A DNA stretch of 64,000 nucleotides, from NCBI GenBank assembly GCA_012959765.1, contig DUCO01000046.1, forward strand, positions 62,001-126,000. Reading direction: 5' to 3'. The notes under the pieces were generated by a model that was not told the origin of the DNA, did not search any database, and worked only from the letters and a program-made list of their open reading frames with translations. A program made the translations under genes and the position numbers. The stretch comes from Dehalococcoidia bacterium. GTDB lineage: Bacteria; Chloroflexota; Dehalococcoidia; Lucifugimonadales; Lucifugimonadaceae. Below are positions 27,006 through 35,603 of the stretch, piece by piece (positions within the stretch are counted from its first letter, which is position 1; every line of letters starts with the position of its first letter).

Positions 27006-27836
27006 ATGGTTAGCCAGAGTCAGTCCTACCAGAGCCCACGATCCTTCAAGAAAATCGCCGAAGATGCTGTTGAGCACGCTTTAGCCGGTCGCTGGGAATC
27101 GGCCGTTGAAGTGAACCTCGAAGGCCTGGAGATTGATGCGAATGACGGTAGCTGTTTGAATCGGCTGGCGAAGGCTTATTTGGAACTGAGTCGATACAAG
27201 GAAGCGCGCACGCTCCTCGACAAGGCCATTGGGATAGATCCTCTCAACAGAGTTGCGATCCGCCAGATAGACAGGCTTTCGAAGCTCGACAGTAGCGGTA
27301 TTGCTCGACGGACATCGGGCGGCACTGCGACCAACTCTGCACTATTCATTTCCGACCCCGCGGTGGCTACCGTTTCCGAACTGAAAAAAGTGGCAAACTC
27401 CGAAGTTCTTGCCGCTGTTTCTCCCGGCGACAAGTTCAAGCTCGTTATCGAGGATTCGATAGCCAGTGTGAATACTTCGAGCGGCGAGTACGTCTGAACG
27501 CTGGAAGTGCGAATTGCCACCCGGATTCGCAAGATGATCGATGGTGGCAACAAGTACGAAGTGCTCGCTGCAAAGCTAACCGATTCTGAAGTGATCGTCG
27601 TCGTGCGAGAGACTAAGCGATCTGCAACTCAGGCTCGTATCGCATCCTTCCCCTCCTACCTTCAGAAGAAGATAGGCGACTTCGATCTCGATGATCCGAT
27701 GGAGATCAACGACGAACTTCGAATGGAAGATGACATGGACGAGTTCGCGCCGGCACCTGTCGAGAACGAGTCGATGAAGTCGATCATGCGTGGAGAGTTC
27801 GGCGGCGCGGGCGAAGACTCAAGCATCAAGTTCTAA
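27006..27836 (+). CDS. TPR-domain protein with an in-frame TGA
   Basis: The frame from ATG 27006 is open for 163 codons, meets TGA at 27495-27497 and stays open in the same frame to 27836. Residues about 15-85 are two tetratricopeptide-like helices. After a linker a beta-rich domain runs straight through the TGA: ASVNTSSGEYV, then TLEVRIATRIRKMIDGGNKY. The sense on both sides shows one gene, about 276 residues. From memory of similar TPR proteins the position usually holds Gly, so a GGA to TGA change is one explanation. A 7-bp hairpin TGCGAAT/ATTCGCA with a 10-base loop begins 11 bases after the TGA. So readthrough (Sec or other) is possible, or a nonsense mutation or sequence error. Confidence 0.7.
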
Positions 27837-27841
27837 GTTCC

Positions 27842-27873
27842 TTACGAACTGAGCGATTTAGGCTAGTTCGTAA
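27842..27873. terminator. Perfect hairpin between convergent genes
   Basis: TTACGAACT (27842-27850) and AGTTCGTAA (27865-27873) form a perfect 9-bp stem, exactly between the TPR stop and the aminomutase-like stop. There is no long T run, so it is a weak bidirectional terminator at best. Confidence 0.55.
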
Positions 27874-27874
27874 A

Positions 27875-29215
27875 TTAGGCGTAGCCGGCACGCTTCAAAA
27901 CGTTCCCAACCGCTGCTACGAACGCGTCGACATCGTCTTCGGTGTGAACCGTCGAGACATTTCCGGCGCACCTGTTAGACATCAGGAATCCTTCGTTTAG
28001 GAGACCGATAAACATCGTTTCTGCCATGGTCTTATCGTTGGTGGCGAACGTTCGGTAGTCGACTACTTCTGTCGATGTGAATTGCAGCGCGAAAAGCGAT
28101 GCAATCCCGGTGACCCCCATCGGGACTTCCAGTTCGGCAAACAGCGCCCTTAGCTTTGAGCGCAACGATTCTCCGAGTGCATCCAGATATTCGTACTTCT
28201 CAGGTGTGAGCGCTTCGAGCGTGGCGACTCCAGCAGCTGCGGTCATTGGGTTGCCGTTAAAGGTTCCAGCGTGTTGAACCGTGGCACCTCCGTCAGACGG
28301 ATCCCACATCGACATGATGTCGTCACGGCCCCCAAAAGCACCAACCGGCATACCGCCGCCAACTACCTTGCCGAAGCAGGTGAGGTCGGGGGTGACGCCG
28401 TAGTAGTCCTGCGCACCACCGTAGGCGATTCGGAAGGCGATAACTTCATCGAAGATGAGAACGATTCCGAGTTCGTCAGTAATTCGCCTGAGTCCTTCAA
28501 GGAACTCTGGCTTACCTGCCACCATTCCGCACTGACCGTTCACTGGCTCTACGATAACCGCCGCCAGTTCATCGGCGTGTTCTCGGATGACTCGCTCGGC
28601 GGTTTCGATGTCGTTGAAGGGCGTGATGAAAATATCGTCAACTGCGGTTTCTGAAATCCCAGGGAATGCTGCGACGGCGTTTGGCGAATCGGCATCTCCG
28701 GCTTTATCGAGCGGCGGATATATGCTGATCTGGATAGCGTCATGGTTTCCGTGATACGCACCTTCACACTTCACGAGTTTCTGCTTGCCGGTGAACGCCC
28801 TTGCGGCTCGAATAGCGTTGAGAGTCGCTTCGGTTCCAGTGTTTACGAACCTGACCTTATCGAGTGACGGCACCCGTTCGCACATTAACTCGGCCCATCG
28901 AACAACAGATGGGCTTGGGGCCGGGTATGACACGCCGTGGTCGAGTTGATCGGCCAGAGCGGCGCTCACTTCAGGTGCACGGTGACCCAGAATCAGTGTC
29001 GTCATGTTGTTGACGAAGTCGGTGCGCTTGTTGCCATCGACGTCTGTGAGGGTGATGCCGGTGCCGTCGGTCACGTAAACAGGGAAGGGATCCCAAAAGA
29101 TCGAATTTCGAGTGTCGCCACCGGGCATGAACCTGGTTGCTTTTTCATGCAGTTCCGCCGATTTCGGGTTTGCAGCAGAGTAGTTTGCGAGTTCTTGTTC
29201 GAGTGGGGTCGTCAT
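27875..29215 (-). CDS. Class III aminotransferase, glutamate-1-semialdehyde-aminomutase-like
   Basis: A 446-residue PLP enzyme. RFMPGGDTRNSIFW near the N-terminus, VRFVNTGTEATLNAIRAARAFTG (PLP phosphate), EGAYHGNHD, LIFDEVIAFR (cofactor Asp) and the Schiff-base Lys in CFGKVVGGGMPVGAFGG are those of glutamate-1-semialdehyde aminomutase (HemL) and close relatives. It is unlikely to be HemL itself: no heme genes surround it, and many HemL-like paralogues act on other amino acids. The substrate is open. Confidence 0.82.
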   Translation of the reverse strand: MTTPLEQELANYSAANPKSAELHEKATRFMPGGDTRNSIFWDPFPVYVTDGTGITLTDVDGNKRTDFVNNMTTLILGHRAPEVSAALADQLDHGVSYPAPSPSVVRWAELMCERVPSLDKVRFVNTGTEATLNAIRAARAFTGKQKLVKCEGAYHGNHDAIQISIYPPLDKAGDADSPNAVAAFPGISETAVDDIFITPFNDIETAERVIREHADELAAVIVEPVNGQCGMVAGKPEFLEGLRRITDELGIVLIFDEVIAFRIAYGGAQDYYGVTPDLTCFGKVVGGGMPVGAFGGRDDIMSMWDPSDGGATVQHAGTFNGNPMTAAAGVATLEALTPEKYEYLDALGESLRSKLRALFAELEVPMGVTGIASLFALQFTSTEVVDYRTFATNDKTMAETMFIGLLNEGFLMSNRCAGNVSTVHTEDDVDAFVAAVGNVLKRAGYA

Positions 29216-29243
29216 TTTGTTTGTTGCCAGTATCGAAATATCG

Positions 29244-30065
29244 TCATTCAGACAGGATTTTTAGCAGTGCAGGCAATGCCTCGCCTGCGGACGAGCGCAA
29301 AGATACCGCACAAAGTGAGGTAAGTTTCGTTTCTGTGGGGTTGATTTCGATAATCGTCGCTCCGGCAGCTTCGGCGATCCACAACAGGCCGCTCGCAGGG
29401 CGAACAGTGGCGGAAGTGCCGATTGCGAGTACACAGTCGGCCTTGTCGATCTCAGCTCGTGCGGCAGTCATCACATCATCGGGAATTGGCTCTCCGAACA
29501 TCACGGTGTCGAACTTGACTAGCCCTTCGCACTTTTCGCAGGGGTCAGGAGCGAACAGCGGAACGAACTCGCCGAGCGATACGCGGTCGCCGCACTCGAT
29601 GCAACGAAGCTTTTGGCGATTGCCGTGAATCTCTTTCAGGTTCTTCAGCCCGGCCTTTTCATCGAGTCCGTCTATGTTCTGGGTTACTACCGATTGCAGC
29701 GAACCCTGTTCCTCTAACGCGGCAAGGGCATAGTGACCGGCGTGGGGTTTGGCGTTCGCAAGGGCGTCGCGTAGCTCAAGGATATGAGCGTCGATCTTCT
29801 CGTTTGTTCTGCGATTCCACCAACCAGTCGGGTCCTCTTTGAATTTCGAGTAGCCATCCATCGGCGGGTTGCCATACTTGGTCCACAGCCCGTCAGCGCC
29901 TCTGAAGGGTGGTATACCGCTTTCGACCGACATCCCGGCGCCGGTCATGCCTACTACGTACTCAGATTCTCGAATGATATCTGCGATTTCTTCCGCTTGA
30001 GATTCGAGTCCAGATGAGGATGACGATGAGCCTGATGCGGATGAGGTAGTTGGCGAATTAGTCAT
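29244..30065 (-). CDS. Sir2-family NAD-dependent protein deacylase
   Basis: A 273-residue sirtuin. A Ser-rich lead (first 20) precedes the NAD motif MTGAGMSVESGIPPFRG (40-56), TQNIDGL (128-134) and the catalytic EIHGN (His147). The zinc pairs are Cys155/158 and Cys176/179. GTSATVRPASGL closes the NAD fold. It removes acyl groups from lysines with NAD. It starts inside the last bases of recF on the same strand (8-bp overlap), so the two are co-transcribed. Confidence 0.93.
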   Translation of the reverse strand: MTNSPTTSSASGSSSSSSGLESQAEEIADIIRESEYVVGMTGAGMSVESGIPPFRGADGLWTKYGNPPMDGYSKFKEDPTGWWNRRTNEKIDAHILELRDALANAKPHAGHYALAALEEQGSLQSVVTQNIDGLDEKAGLKNLKEIHGNRQKLRCIECGDRVSLGEFVPLFAPDPCEKCEGLVKFDTVMFGEPIPDDVMTAARAEIDKADCVLAIGTSATVRPASGLLWIAEAAGATIIEINPTETKLTSLCAVSLRSSAGEALPALLKILSE

Positions 30066-31353
30066 TTGAACTGAGATTGGCGATAGCGTCCTGGGTGACT
30101 CGTCCGTTCATCACGGTGTAGATGTCGGCTGTCTTGAGGAACGGTTCGGGCACGATCCCCGGTTCTGTAGATGTGAGCAGAACCTGCTCGTGCTTTATGG
30201 CGGCTTCGAGAACAAGCTCGCGCCGCTTGGGGTCGAGTTCGGAAAGGATATCGTCGAGGGCAAGTACGGGAGTCCGGCCTGTCGATTGAGTGACAAACAC
30301 CGCTTCAGCCAGCTTCAGTGACAGTGCGATAGTTCGCGCCTGTCCACGTGATGCGAACTGCCCCGCCGACTGGTCGTTCAGCCGAATTTCCAGATCATCT
30401 CGATGCGGCCCGATTGCGGTTACTCCCTGCGCTATTTCACGCCTTCTGAGCGCGGGCAACGCCTGTTTCACCTCTTGCTCGATCATCTCGGCAGTCATCG
30501 ATCCAACGTCTGGCCGGTCGCTTGATGATGCCGTAATACGAGGGAGGTACCTGAGTTCGAGCTTGTCGCCGTCGGTCAATTCGCTGTGAGCAGGCACGGC
30601 GTGATCGTTTAGTCCATCGATCGAGCGTCTCCGTGCGTCGGTGACTCGTGCACCCTCGTACGCCAGCCGTTCGTCCCAGAAAAGCAGTTCGTTCTCTTCA
30701 GAAACGCCATCTCTGATACGCCGTAGTAGCTGGTTTCGCTGGGTTACGACCTGGCCGTATCGCTGGAGCGACTTCAGATAGGCAGGATTCGACTGTGAAA
30801 TCAGTATGTCCAGATACCTGCGCCTTCGACCCGGCGAGCCATACACAATTTCCAGGTCATCGGCCTCGAAGAACACGATGTTCAGGTTTCCAACGAAGTC
30901 GATTGCCGAGCGCTTGATGCCATTCACACGAAGCCCCTTGCGGAATCCTGGAGTTCCTTTAGGCGTACCTGCTGCAGTTACATCGACGTCGATCTGCGCC
31001 TGAATCGTCGTATCGCCGTCACGCCCAACACCAAGAATTTGCATGTGACCGCCGGTTTCGGCTAACGACCAGTTGACCAGTTCTCGTTCGTGGGAGGATC
31101 TTGGCGATTTCGCTATCGCCAGCATGTAGGCGGCTTCGAGCAAGTTGCTTTTGCCGTGACCGTTCTGGCCCTGAAACAGCGTTAGCCCGGGGCGGAGTTC
31201 TAGTTCGGTGTTTGTGTGGTTTCTAAAACCAGTTAGGGAAAGCCTCGATATGTAGATCGGAGTGCCTTTCGTGAGTTCTGGCTGACGTAAGTTCTGGTGG
31301 GCTGGCGTTGATCGGACCTGAAAATAGGTTTTAATCAGGCCCGGTGACGGCAA
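30058..31353 (-). CDS. recF: DNA replication and repair protein RecF
   Basis: A 431-residue SMC-like ATPase, longer than the usual 360-380 owing to an N-terminal extension from a TTG start at 31353. The true start may be further in, since the conserved part begins at about residue 32 (PIYISRLSLTGFRNH). Walker A GQNGHGKSN (62-70), the signature region SRGQARTIALSLKLAE and Walker B PVLALDDILSELD are clear. RecF loads RecA at gaps and helps restart replication. dnaN and gyrB, its common neighbours, are absent. It overlaps the Sir2 gene. Confidence 0.95.
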   Translation of the reverse strand: MPSPGLIKTYFQVRSTPAHQNLRQPELTKGTPIYISRLSLTGFRNHTNTELELRPGLTLFQGQNGHGKSNLLEAAYMLAIAKSPRSSHERELVNWSLAETGGHMQILGVGRDGDTTIQAQIDVDVTAAGTPKGTPGFRKGLRVNGIKRSAIDFVGNLNIVFFEADDLEIVYGSPGRRRRYLDILISQSNPAYLKSLQRYGQVVTQRNQLLRRIRDGVSEENELLFWDERLAYEGARVTDARRRSIDGLNDHAVPAHSELTDGDKLELRYLPRITASSSDRPDVGSMTAEMIEQEVKQALPALRRREIAQGVTAIGPHRDDLEIRLNDQSAGQFASRGQARTIALSLKLAEAVFVTQSTGRTPVLALDDILSELDPKRRELVLEAAIKHEQVLLTSTEPGIVPEPFLKTADIYTVMNGRVTQDAIANLSSND

Positions 31354-31432
31354 ATTTTAGCATCGGTGCTGGGTCGAAAACCCAAGTAGTGGCATCTAAC
31401 GTATTACTGCGTACAGATAAACGAGTTGTGGG

Positions 31433-32522
31433 GTGATGATGCACAAGGATGTTGGAATCGGGTTAATCGCTTTGCTGATGGGGTATGTCCTATGGATTAC
31501 CACGGCGGGGACGACGGTGGCGCAGGGGGAAACCGTGGTGATAAATTCAGATTCGGCCAGAAACGCCACCGAAGAGAAGTCACTCGAAATCGTGACGCTA
31601 CTTGACTTCGATTCGATCCGTTCGATAGAGGATCCGCGCTTCGTGGATCCTGAAATCGCCGATGAGACCTATTATCCGGACGAACTCGTGCTTTGAGTCG
31701 AGATAGATGGCGACGCCCGAGCTTATTCGGTGCCGCTTCTGAGTCGACACGAAATAGTTAACGATGTGGTTGGCGGCAAACCTATAGCCGTCACCTGGTG
31801 ACCGCTTTGCTTTACTGGAATCGGGTATTCCAGAGAGATAAACGGTGAAGTTCACGAATTCGGGGTTTCAGGAAAGCTCATCATGAACGCCCTCGTCATG
31901 TACGACCGAGAGACCGAATCGCTATGGAGCCAGTTTCTCTCGCAGTCGGTCCGAGGCGAACTTATGGGCACGAAACTCGAAACTATTCCACTGACACTCA
32001 CAACATGGGATAAATGGAAGGAAACGCACCCGGAAACGGTAGCCCTGCGTAAGGGTAATCGTGGGGGCGATCCGTACATTGGCTACTACGGTGGGCGTTC
32101 GGCTGGTGTGATCGGCGAGTCGAACAAAGACGATCGGTTGCCGACCAAAGAGTTGGTGCTGGATCTCGGGTTCGATTCTGAACCTGTTGCGTTCCCGCAT
32201 TCTGAGTTGCGTTCGCAGCAACTAGTTCACACGTCACACGACGGGGCTGCGACTATTGTTTACTTCGACCCCGCTACCGGCACAGCGCTGGCATACGGGG
32301 CTGTTGTGGCCGACCAGGAACTTCAGCTTCAAGTTGATCGAACGTGATGGCTGTGAGTGGCTTCAGGACGATCAAACCGTCACATTGTGGGTGCCATTCA
32401 CCGGTCAGGCAGTTGACGGGAAATTATCAGGAAACGCTCTGGAACGTCTGCATGCGAACAATGTTTTCTGGTTCGCATGGAACGATTTTTACCCACAGAC
32501 ATCAATTTGGGGTTTAGGATAG
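31433..32522 (+). pseudogene. DUF3179 protein: candidate selenoprotein, or pseudogene
   Basis: From a GTG at 31433 the frame reads an N-terminal signal-like helix (IGLIALLMGYVLWI), then FDSIRSIEDPRFVDPEIAD, the DUF3179 start. It meets TGA at 31694-31696 (VL-TGA-VEIDGDARAY, where the family has Gly) and again at 31799-31801 (AVTW-TGA-PLC, where the family has the first Cys of CPLC). It then continues open as FGVSGKLIMNALVMYDRETE to 32347. A one-base insertion near 32320 moves the tail (FKLIERDGCEWLQDD to WGLG) to another frame. The second TGA sits where a redox CxxC Cys belongs, followed by a hairpin at 31815-31833, so selenocysteine (UPLC) is plausible. The first TGA and the frameshift argue for decay or sequence error. 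The domain's function is unknown. Confidence 0.6.
31815..31833 (+). promoter_or_regulatory. SECIS-like hairpin in the DUF3179 gene
   Basis: CTGGAAT (31815-31821) pairs perfectly with ATTCCAG (31827-31833); the five-base loop is CGGGT. The loop opens 21 bases after the TGA at 31799-31801 and has G as its second base. That fits the bacterial SECIS rule as I know it (loop 3-14 bases, G in the first two positions, about 16-37 bases after the UGA). Confidence 0.55.
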
Positions 32523-32591
32523 GCGTTCTTTCCCTAAGTGTGCGTCGCTGTGCCCTCTGCACTGGAGGTGCGGCGGGCTGTATGCACACAA

Positions 32592-33125
32592 ATGATCTGG
32601 TGGTTTGACTTGGATCTGAAGTCACTGATTCGTGATGTACCCGACTACCCCTCAGAAGGCATCCTGTTCCGTGATTTAACGCCTCTCATGGCGAATCCCG
32701 GGGCGATGCAGCGCGTTACAGAAGTGCTATCAAACCACCTGAAATCGCTTCAGATCGAAGCCATTGCCGCGATAGATTCTCGCGGATTCATTTTCGGGGC
32801 ACCAGTTGCCGCAGTACTCGATATCCCGTTTGTTCCGATTCGAAAAGCAGGTAAGCTTCCGCCTCCGATTGTAGGAACGGATTACGCTCTCGAATATGGC
32901 ACGGCTCGCCTTGAAGTGAGTACAAATTCGGTGACCGATGGACAAAGGGTGGCTGTGGTGGATGATTTGCTTGCAACTGGTGGATCGGCGGGGGCTGGGG
33001 TGAAGCTGATCACATCTCTGGGGGCGGAAGTCATTTCGGCTACATTTCTGGTTGAATTGGAATTTTTAAAAGGCAGACATGTTCTGCCCAGCGGACTCGA
33101 CGTATTCAGTATGGTGAAGTACTAG
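32592..33125 (+). CDS. apt: Adenine phosphoribosyltransferase
   Basis: A type I PRTase, about 177 residues from the ATG at 32592. An earlier in-frame start at 32538 adds 18 residues without family match. The PRPP loop VAVVDDLLATGGSAGAG (about 119-135) and IEAIAAIDSRGFIFGAPVA are the APT signatures, and FVPIRKAGKLP is the adenine-binding segment. It salvages adenine to AMP. It begins about 70 bp after the DUF3179 gene and is followed 2 bp later by the HAD gene. Confidence 0.93.
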   Translation: MIWWFDLDLKSLIRDVPDYPSEGILFRDLTPLMANPGAMQRVTEVLSNHLKSLQIEAIAAIDSRGFIFGAPVAAVLDIPFVPIRKAGKLPPPIVGTDYALEYGTARLEVSTNSVTDGQRVAVVDDLLATGGSAGAGVKLITSLGAEVISATFLVELEFLKGRHVLPSGLDVFSMVKY

Positions 33126-33127
33126 CC

Positions 33128-33913
33128 GTGATATTAGAACGACCAGCCGCGGCCACTTTTGATTTATGGGATACGCTGATATTTGAACCTGATCAACAGC
33201 AGGTTTCAGGGGAACGTCGTGCCCTCAGGGCAGAGTACGGCGTCGACGAATTGAGTTCGATGGGTGAATCGGTCGACCGCGACGTGTTGTTCAAGGTACT
33301 CAATGACGTGTCTGACGAGATAACAAAAGGGCACGGCCGTGGACGTGATTTGCACTTTGGTGAGTGGGTGCGTTCTGCCCTTTCTGAGATTGATGCGGGA
33401 TTGCCTGGTCGAATCGGTGAGGTTGGCGTCGCTACTTTTGGTGCCGCTATCGACAGGGCTTTTCTTGAACTACCCCCAACGCTGCTCGATGGTTCCCTTG
33501 AGGTGATCGACGAAATTGCAGAGCTCGGGCTGAAGATTGGGCTTGTGACCAACACCGGGCTCACGAGTGGCGGCACTCAGCGCGATTGGTTCGCTACTAT
33601 CGGCCTTCTCGGCAGGTTCGATTACATGGCCTTTTCGAACGAAATCGCAATTGCCAAGCCGAACAGAATTATTTTCGATGTGACCATTCGAGCGCTTGAT
33701 GTATCGGCTTCACGAGTGCTTCACGTGGGCGACAATTTGCACACGGATGTACGCGGTGCAGCCGCGCTGGGGATGTCGACTGTCTGGGCGAAAGGCGAGG
33801 TTCCTTCCGAACAAACGATTACCGCCCAGACCGCCAAACCCGATTTCACAGTTGAAACGGTGCTTGAACTGCCCGCGGTTGTCGGTAAGTGGATCGAATC
33901 ACTGGACGACTAG
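33128..33913 (+). CDS. HAD-superfamily hydrolase
   Basis: A 261-residue phosphatase-fold protein starting at GTG 33128. Motif I is FDLWDTL (about 11-17), motif II VTNTGLTSGG, motif III AIAKPN and motif IV HVGDNLHTDVRGA. These fit the class with a helical cap (type I), a phosphatase or dehalogenase. The substrate is unknown. It follows apt by 2 bp and overlaps the next, convergent gene by four bases. Confidence 0.86.
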   Translation: MILERPAAATFDLWDTLIFEPDQQQVSGERRALRAEYGVDELSSMGESVDRDVLFKVLNDVSDEITKGHGRGRDLHFGEWVRSALSEIDAGLPGRIGEVGVATFGAAIDRAFLELPPTLLDGSLEVIDEIAELGLKIGLVTNTGLTSGGTQRDWFATIGLLGRFDYMAFSNEIAIAKPNRIIFDVTIRALDVSASRVLHVGDNLHTDVRGAAALGMSTVWAKGEVPSEQTITAQTAKPDFTVETVLELPAVVGKWIESLDD

Positions 33914-34668
33914 CCCAGACGCTTGCGGGCGAATCTTGCGGCTGCTGTAATTAGCCCGAAGTCGATGATCGTCAGCAACCCGATGAACAGTGTCGCTTCG
34001 AAGAAGAACTGCTGCGGGAACATGATGATCAGGTAGTCGTTGTAGGGATCCAATAACCACAGGTCGTTTGCGAAGCTCAAGAAGTGGAACTGGGTGAACA
34101 GCCAGCCGAAATTGATCGCCGCGATTGCCCCGAAACTTACGAGAAACGCACCAGTTCCTATTGCCGACCACTTGAGCGCTCTTAGAAGCAGGGCGAATAC
34201 ATCTTGCTTGAGAACTATCAGGCCGATAGCCAGCAGCAGAAGCAAGGCGACACCCGACCAACGTGTGATGGCAAATACCGACTGCATTAACGCTTTGACA
34301 TCGACCATGTGGAGGACTTCTCGTTCTTTGTAGAGCGAGACCTCGGTGCCTGCATAGTCGACTCGCAGATAAATAAACTCGGCGTCGTTGTTGAAGTATT
34401 CCTTGATCTGGTCTGCGCCCCGATTGAGCTGATCGGCCGGCAACCCTGTTCGGTTTGCGATGTCGTTGCGCCACCAGCCATAGTCATAGAGCCATTCAGA
34501 GTTCGTGATGTAGCTGGTGTTGAAGAGAATCAGAAAAATCGGGAGAACGATCGCGAATATGGCCGCTCCGACGAGTGGCAAAGTGTGCCCGTTTTGATGT
34601 GATGTGCGACGTTGGTCTGCGTTTTTGGACGTTGGTCTGGGTGAGTTGGTGGGCGATTTGGCGGGCAT
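33910..34668 (-). CDS. TIGR01906/DUF1461-type integral membrane protein
   Basis: From ATG 34668 (MPAKSPTN) this is 252 residues. An in-frame earlier start exists at 34980 but would overlap the divergent mazG gene. A polar N-terminus is followed by about four hydrophobic segments (GAAIFAIVLPIFLILF near 35; LLLLLAIGLIVL; FLVSFGAIAAINFGW; EATLFIGLLTIIDFGLI). A large extracytoplasmic loop contains SEWLYDYGWWRND. Function unknown; it converges with the HAD gene, with a four-base overlap. Confidence 0.75.
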   Translation of the reverse strand: MPAKSPTNSPRPTSKNADQRRTSHQNGHTLPLVGAAIFAIVLPIFLILFNTSYITNSEWLYDYGWWRNDIANRTGLPADQLNRGADQIKEYFNNDAEFIYLRVDYAGTEVSLYKEREVLHMVDVKALMQSVFAITRWSGVALLLLLAIGLIVLKQDVFALLLRALKWSAIGTGAFLVSFGAIAAINFGWLFTQFHFLSFANDLWLLDPYNDYLIIMFPQQFFFEATLFIGLLTIIDFGLITAAARFARKRLG

Positions 34669-34741
34669 GGCAGTTAGGATACGTGGCACAAGTTGAATTA
34701 GTACGTGCGCAAGCCAGTCAGCCAGCCAAACGGAGAAGTCA

Positions 34742-35530
34742 TTGAGTTCCCAAGGTTCCCAAGGAATAAGGACCGAACAAGCGAAAGCGGCAGGAGAGGC
34801 GTTTGCCGAGCTCACCGCGACTGTTGAGTTGTTGAGAGATCCCGGAGGCTGCCCCTGGGACGCCGAGCAGACGCATGTTTCGTTGCGACCCAACTTGCTT
34901 GAAGAGACATACGAAACGCTGGAGGCGATCGATTCAGGCGACTCGAAGAATCTTGAAGAGGAGCTCGGGGATCTGATCATCCAAATTCTGTTTCACGCCG
35001 ATATTTCTCGCCGAGAAGAAAATGGCTTCAGTGCGGCATCGGTTTGCGACACGGTTCGAGAAAAGATGATCCAGCGGCACCCTCATGTTTTCGGGGATGA
35101 TGATTCGATCAGCAATTCGGAGCAGGTTGTTGATCGATGGGAGTCCTTGAAGCGGGCTGAGTCGGGTGGTAAACGCTCGATCATCGCTTCGTTGCCTTCT
35201 GCGATGCCTGCGCTTGCTTATTCGTCGTCAGTACAGCGACGTGTGATGCGGGCCGGGTTGCCGTGGCCGGAACAACACGCAATGCCACTGGCGTTTGGAT
35301 CGATAGACGGTGAATCGCGTGAAGACGGCGAAGAGCGAGCCGGGGAGTATCTGATGGCGGTTGCAAGGCAGGTGCACGCGGCTGGAATCGACGCTGAAAC
35401 CGCTCTGCGCAAGGCAACAGTTAACCTGCGAGATCACGTGATGCGTGCAGAAGCAGTGGCAGGTGATGATGTGCTTGCCGAGATGGACGACACCGAGCGA
35501 TCACGAATTTGGGACGAGACGGAAGCGTAA
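34742..35530 (+). CDS. mazG: MazG nucleoside triphosphate pyrophosphohydrolase
   Basis: A 262-residue protein with two tandem MazG modules. GGCPWDAEQTH (about 36-46) begins the first; the metal-binding EETYETLEA and EELGDLIIQILFHADI carry the EExxE and ExxD residues. The second half (from about 150) is a more degenerate repeat, as in E. coli MazG. It hydrolyses non-canonical or excess NTPs to NMP and PPi. The start is TTG 34742. It converges with selD. Confidence 0.92.
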   Translation: MSSQGSQGIRTEQAKAAGEAFAELTATVELLRDPGGCPWDAEQTHVSLRPNLLEETYETLEAIDSGDSKNLEEELGDLIIQILFHADISRREENGFSAASVCDTVREKMIQRHPHVFGDDDSISNSEQVVDRWESLKRAESGGKRSIIASLPSAMPALAYSSSVQRRVMRAGLPWPEQHAMPLAFGSIDGESREDGEERAGEYLMAVARQVHAAGIDAETALRKATVNLRDHVMRAEAVAGDDVLAEMDDTERSRIWDETEA

Positions 35531-35574
35531 TTGGCGTAGAGCTGGAAGCAGCTAAAACTTCCACCCTCACCTTA

Positions 35575-35597
35575 GTCCTCTCCCCGCCGGAGAGGAC
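35575..35597. terminator. Perfect 9-bp hairpin between mazG and selD
   Basis: GTCCTCTCC (35575-35583) / GGAGAGGAC (35589-35597), five-base loop CCGCC. It lies between convergent mazG and selD and might terminate either. The preceding CCCTCACCTTA resembles a palindromic repeat common in many bacteria, so it may be a repeat unit instead. Confidence 0.55.
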
Positions 35598-35603
35598 TTC
35601 TCG

